From: Rhizobium sp. LCM 4573
GTDB lineage: Bacteria > Pseudomonadota > Alphaproteobacteria > Rhizobiales > Rhizobiaceae
Assembly (NCBI RefSeq): GCF_001854865.1
Contig: NZ_MDDW01000026.1
Coordinates: 177,495-184,878, forward strand
Direction: 5' to 3'
DNA: 7,384 bases
Numbering within the stretch: position 1 is the first letter of the stretch; the number at the start of each line of letters is the position of its first letter. Both the position numbers and the translations under genes were made by a program. This document shows positions 6,955 to 7,384 of the stretch, in pieces. The notes below the pieces were generated by a model. The model saw only the letters and a list, made by a program, of their open reading frames with translations, did not search any database and was not told the origin of the DNA.

Positions 6955-7384
6955 TCAATCCGGCCAGCGCAAGATGCTGTCGAAGCGATGGCGGCTTCGT
7001 TCTTCGATCGGCGTGGCGATGATCTCGTTGGAGGCGCGCGCCTTGTCGAGCTCCTCGGACAGTCTCTGTGCGACGACCGTTTCCTGACCGGGGTGCAGGT
7101 TACAGGGATCGAGATAGAAGTGGTTGTGCTCCACCTCGTGGTCACGGACGATGACCGGCGGGTTGCCTCGAGCCAGCGCCGCCGCAAGATCCCAGGCGGT
7201 GATATGTGCTTCCGCCGGCGAGACAATCACACGCATGCGGTCGAGCGGATTATTGGTCGGATCCGGCTCGATCAGCGCAGTCACGCCTGGACGGCCATCG
7301 AGCGTCTTTTTCCAGAGATTGAGATAGCCGGTCTCGCGCTCGCGGATGCCGGCATGGTCACGCTTTTCCCAGGCTTCCAGCGCG
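6955..7384 (-). CDS. C-terminal part of a probable PLP-dependent enzyme (5' end outside window)
   Basis: The minus-strand frame is open from the window edge to TGA at 6955-6957, about 142 codons. It begins [17 protein letters not shown] and ends [12 protein letters not shown]. An internal GTG at 7284 is not a real start, because well-formed protein sequence continues upstream ([22 protein letters not shown]). The segment [20 protein letters not shown] followed by HPGQE resembles the C-terminal small domain of SelA-like or aminotransferase class V-fold PLP enzymes, related to the D-glucosaminate-6-phosphate ammonia-lyase group. This is from memory, and the PLP lysine would be upstream of the window. 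The ABC gene starts 29 nt downstream, so the two probably share an operon, and the enzyme may act on the imported compound. Confidence 0.75.
   Translation of the reverse strand, partial: ALEAWEKRDHAGIRERETGYLNLWKKTLDGRPGVTALIEPDPTNNPLDRMRVIVSPAEAHITAWDLAAALARGNPPVIVRDHEVEHNHFYLDPCNLHPGQETVVAQRLSEELDKARASNEIIATPIEERSRHRFDSILRWPD

Overview
The window looks like chromosome or large-replicon DNA of an alphaproteobacterium of the order Rhizobiales (Hyphomicrobiales), probably Rhizobiaceae. This is inferred from the high GC of the coding parts, the DUF2865-like and SH3 envelope proteins, a rhizobial/Brucella-style autotransporter, and a mosaic of intergenic hairpins of the kind scattered through rhizobial genomes. 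No database search was possible. Every gene I can support lies on the minus strand, so gene order below runs from high to low coordinates.

Right part (7384 to 5087): the 3' end of an apparent operon. It holds the C-terminal part of a probable PLP-dependent enzyme (cut by the window edge), then 29 nt later a complete double-ATPase ABC protein of the GsiA/Dpp-Opp type, the energising subunit of a peptide-type importer. The permeases and binding protein are not in the window.

Middle (5086 to 1380): a 604-nt, partly AT-rich intergenic region with no convincing gene, then a large classical autotransporter (signal peptide, about ten 20-residue passenger repeats, autochaperone-like segment, proline-rich linker, C-terminal beta-barrel). 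Its reading frame is broken once, near 3881. Restoring one base gives a continuous 918-residue protein. It is followed 44 nt later by a 100-residue glycine-zipper hydrophobic protein, likely on the same transcript.

Left part (1379 to 1): a 399-nt intergenic region rich in palindromes (a RIME-like mosaic repeat, a strong hairpin and operator-like dyads), then a tight three-gene cluster: a secreted SH3 protein with a PRPPHWG-repeat tail, a small helix-turn-helix-like protein, and a secreted DUF2865-like protein that runs off the window. The last two overlap out of frame by more than 230 nt, which suggests that the end of the helix-turn-helix gene has been altered by a frameshift.

The points most worth a second look are the single-base lesion in the autotransporter, the odd overlap at 33-274, and the pairing of an autotransporter with a glycine-zipper peptide. 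I saw no CRISPR array, tRNA, rRNA, transposase or defence system.
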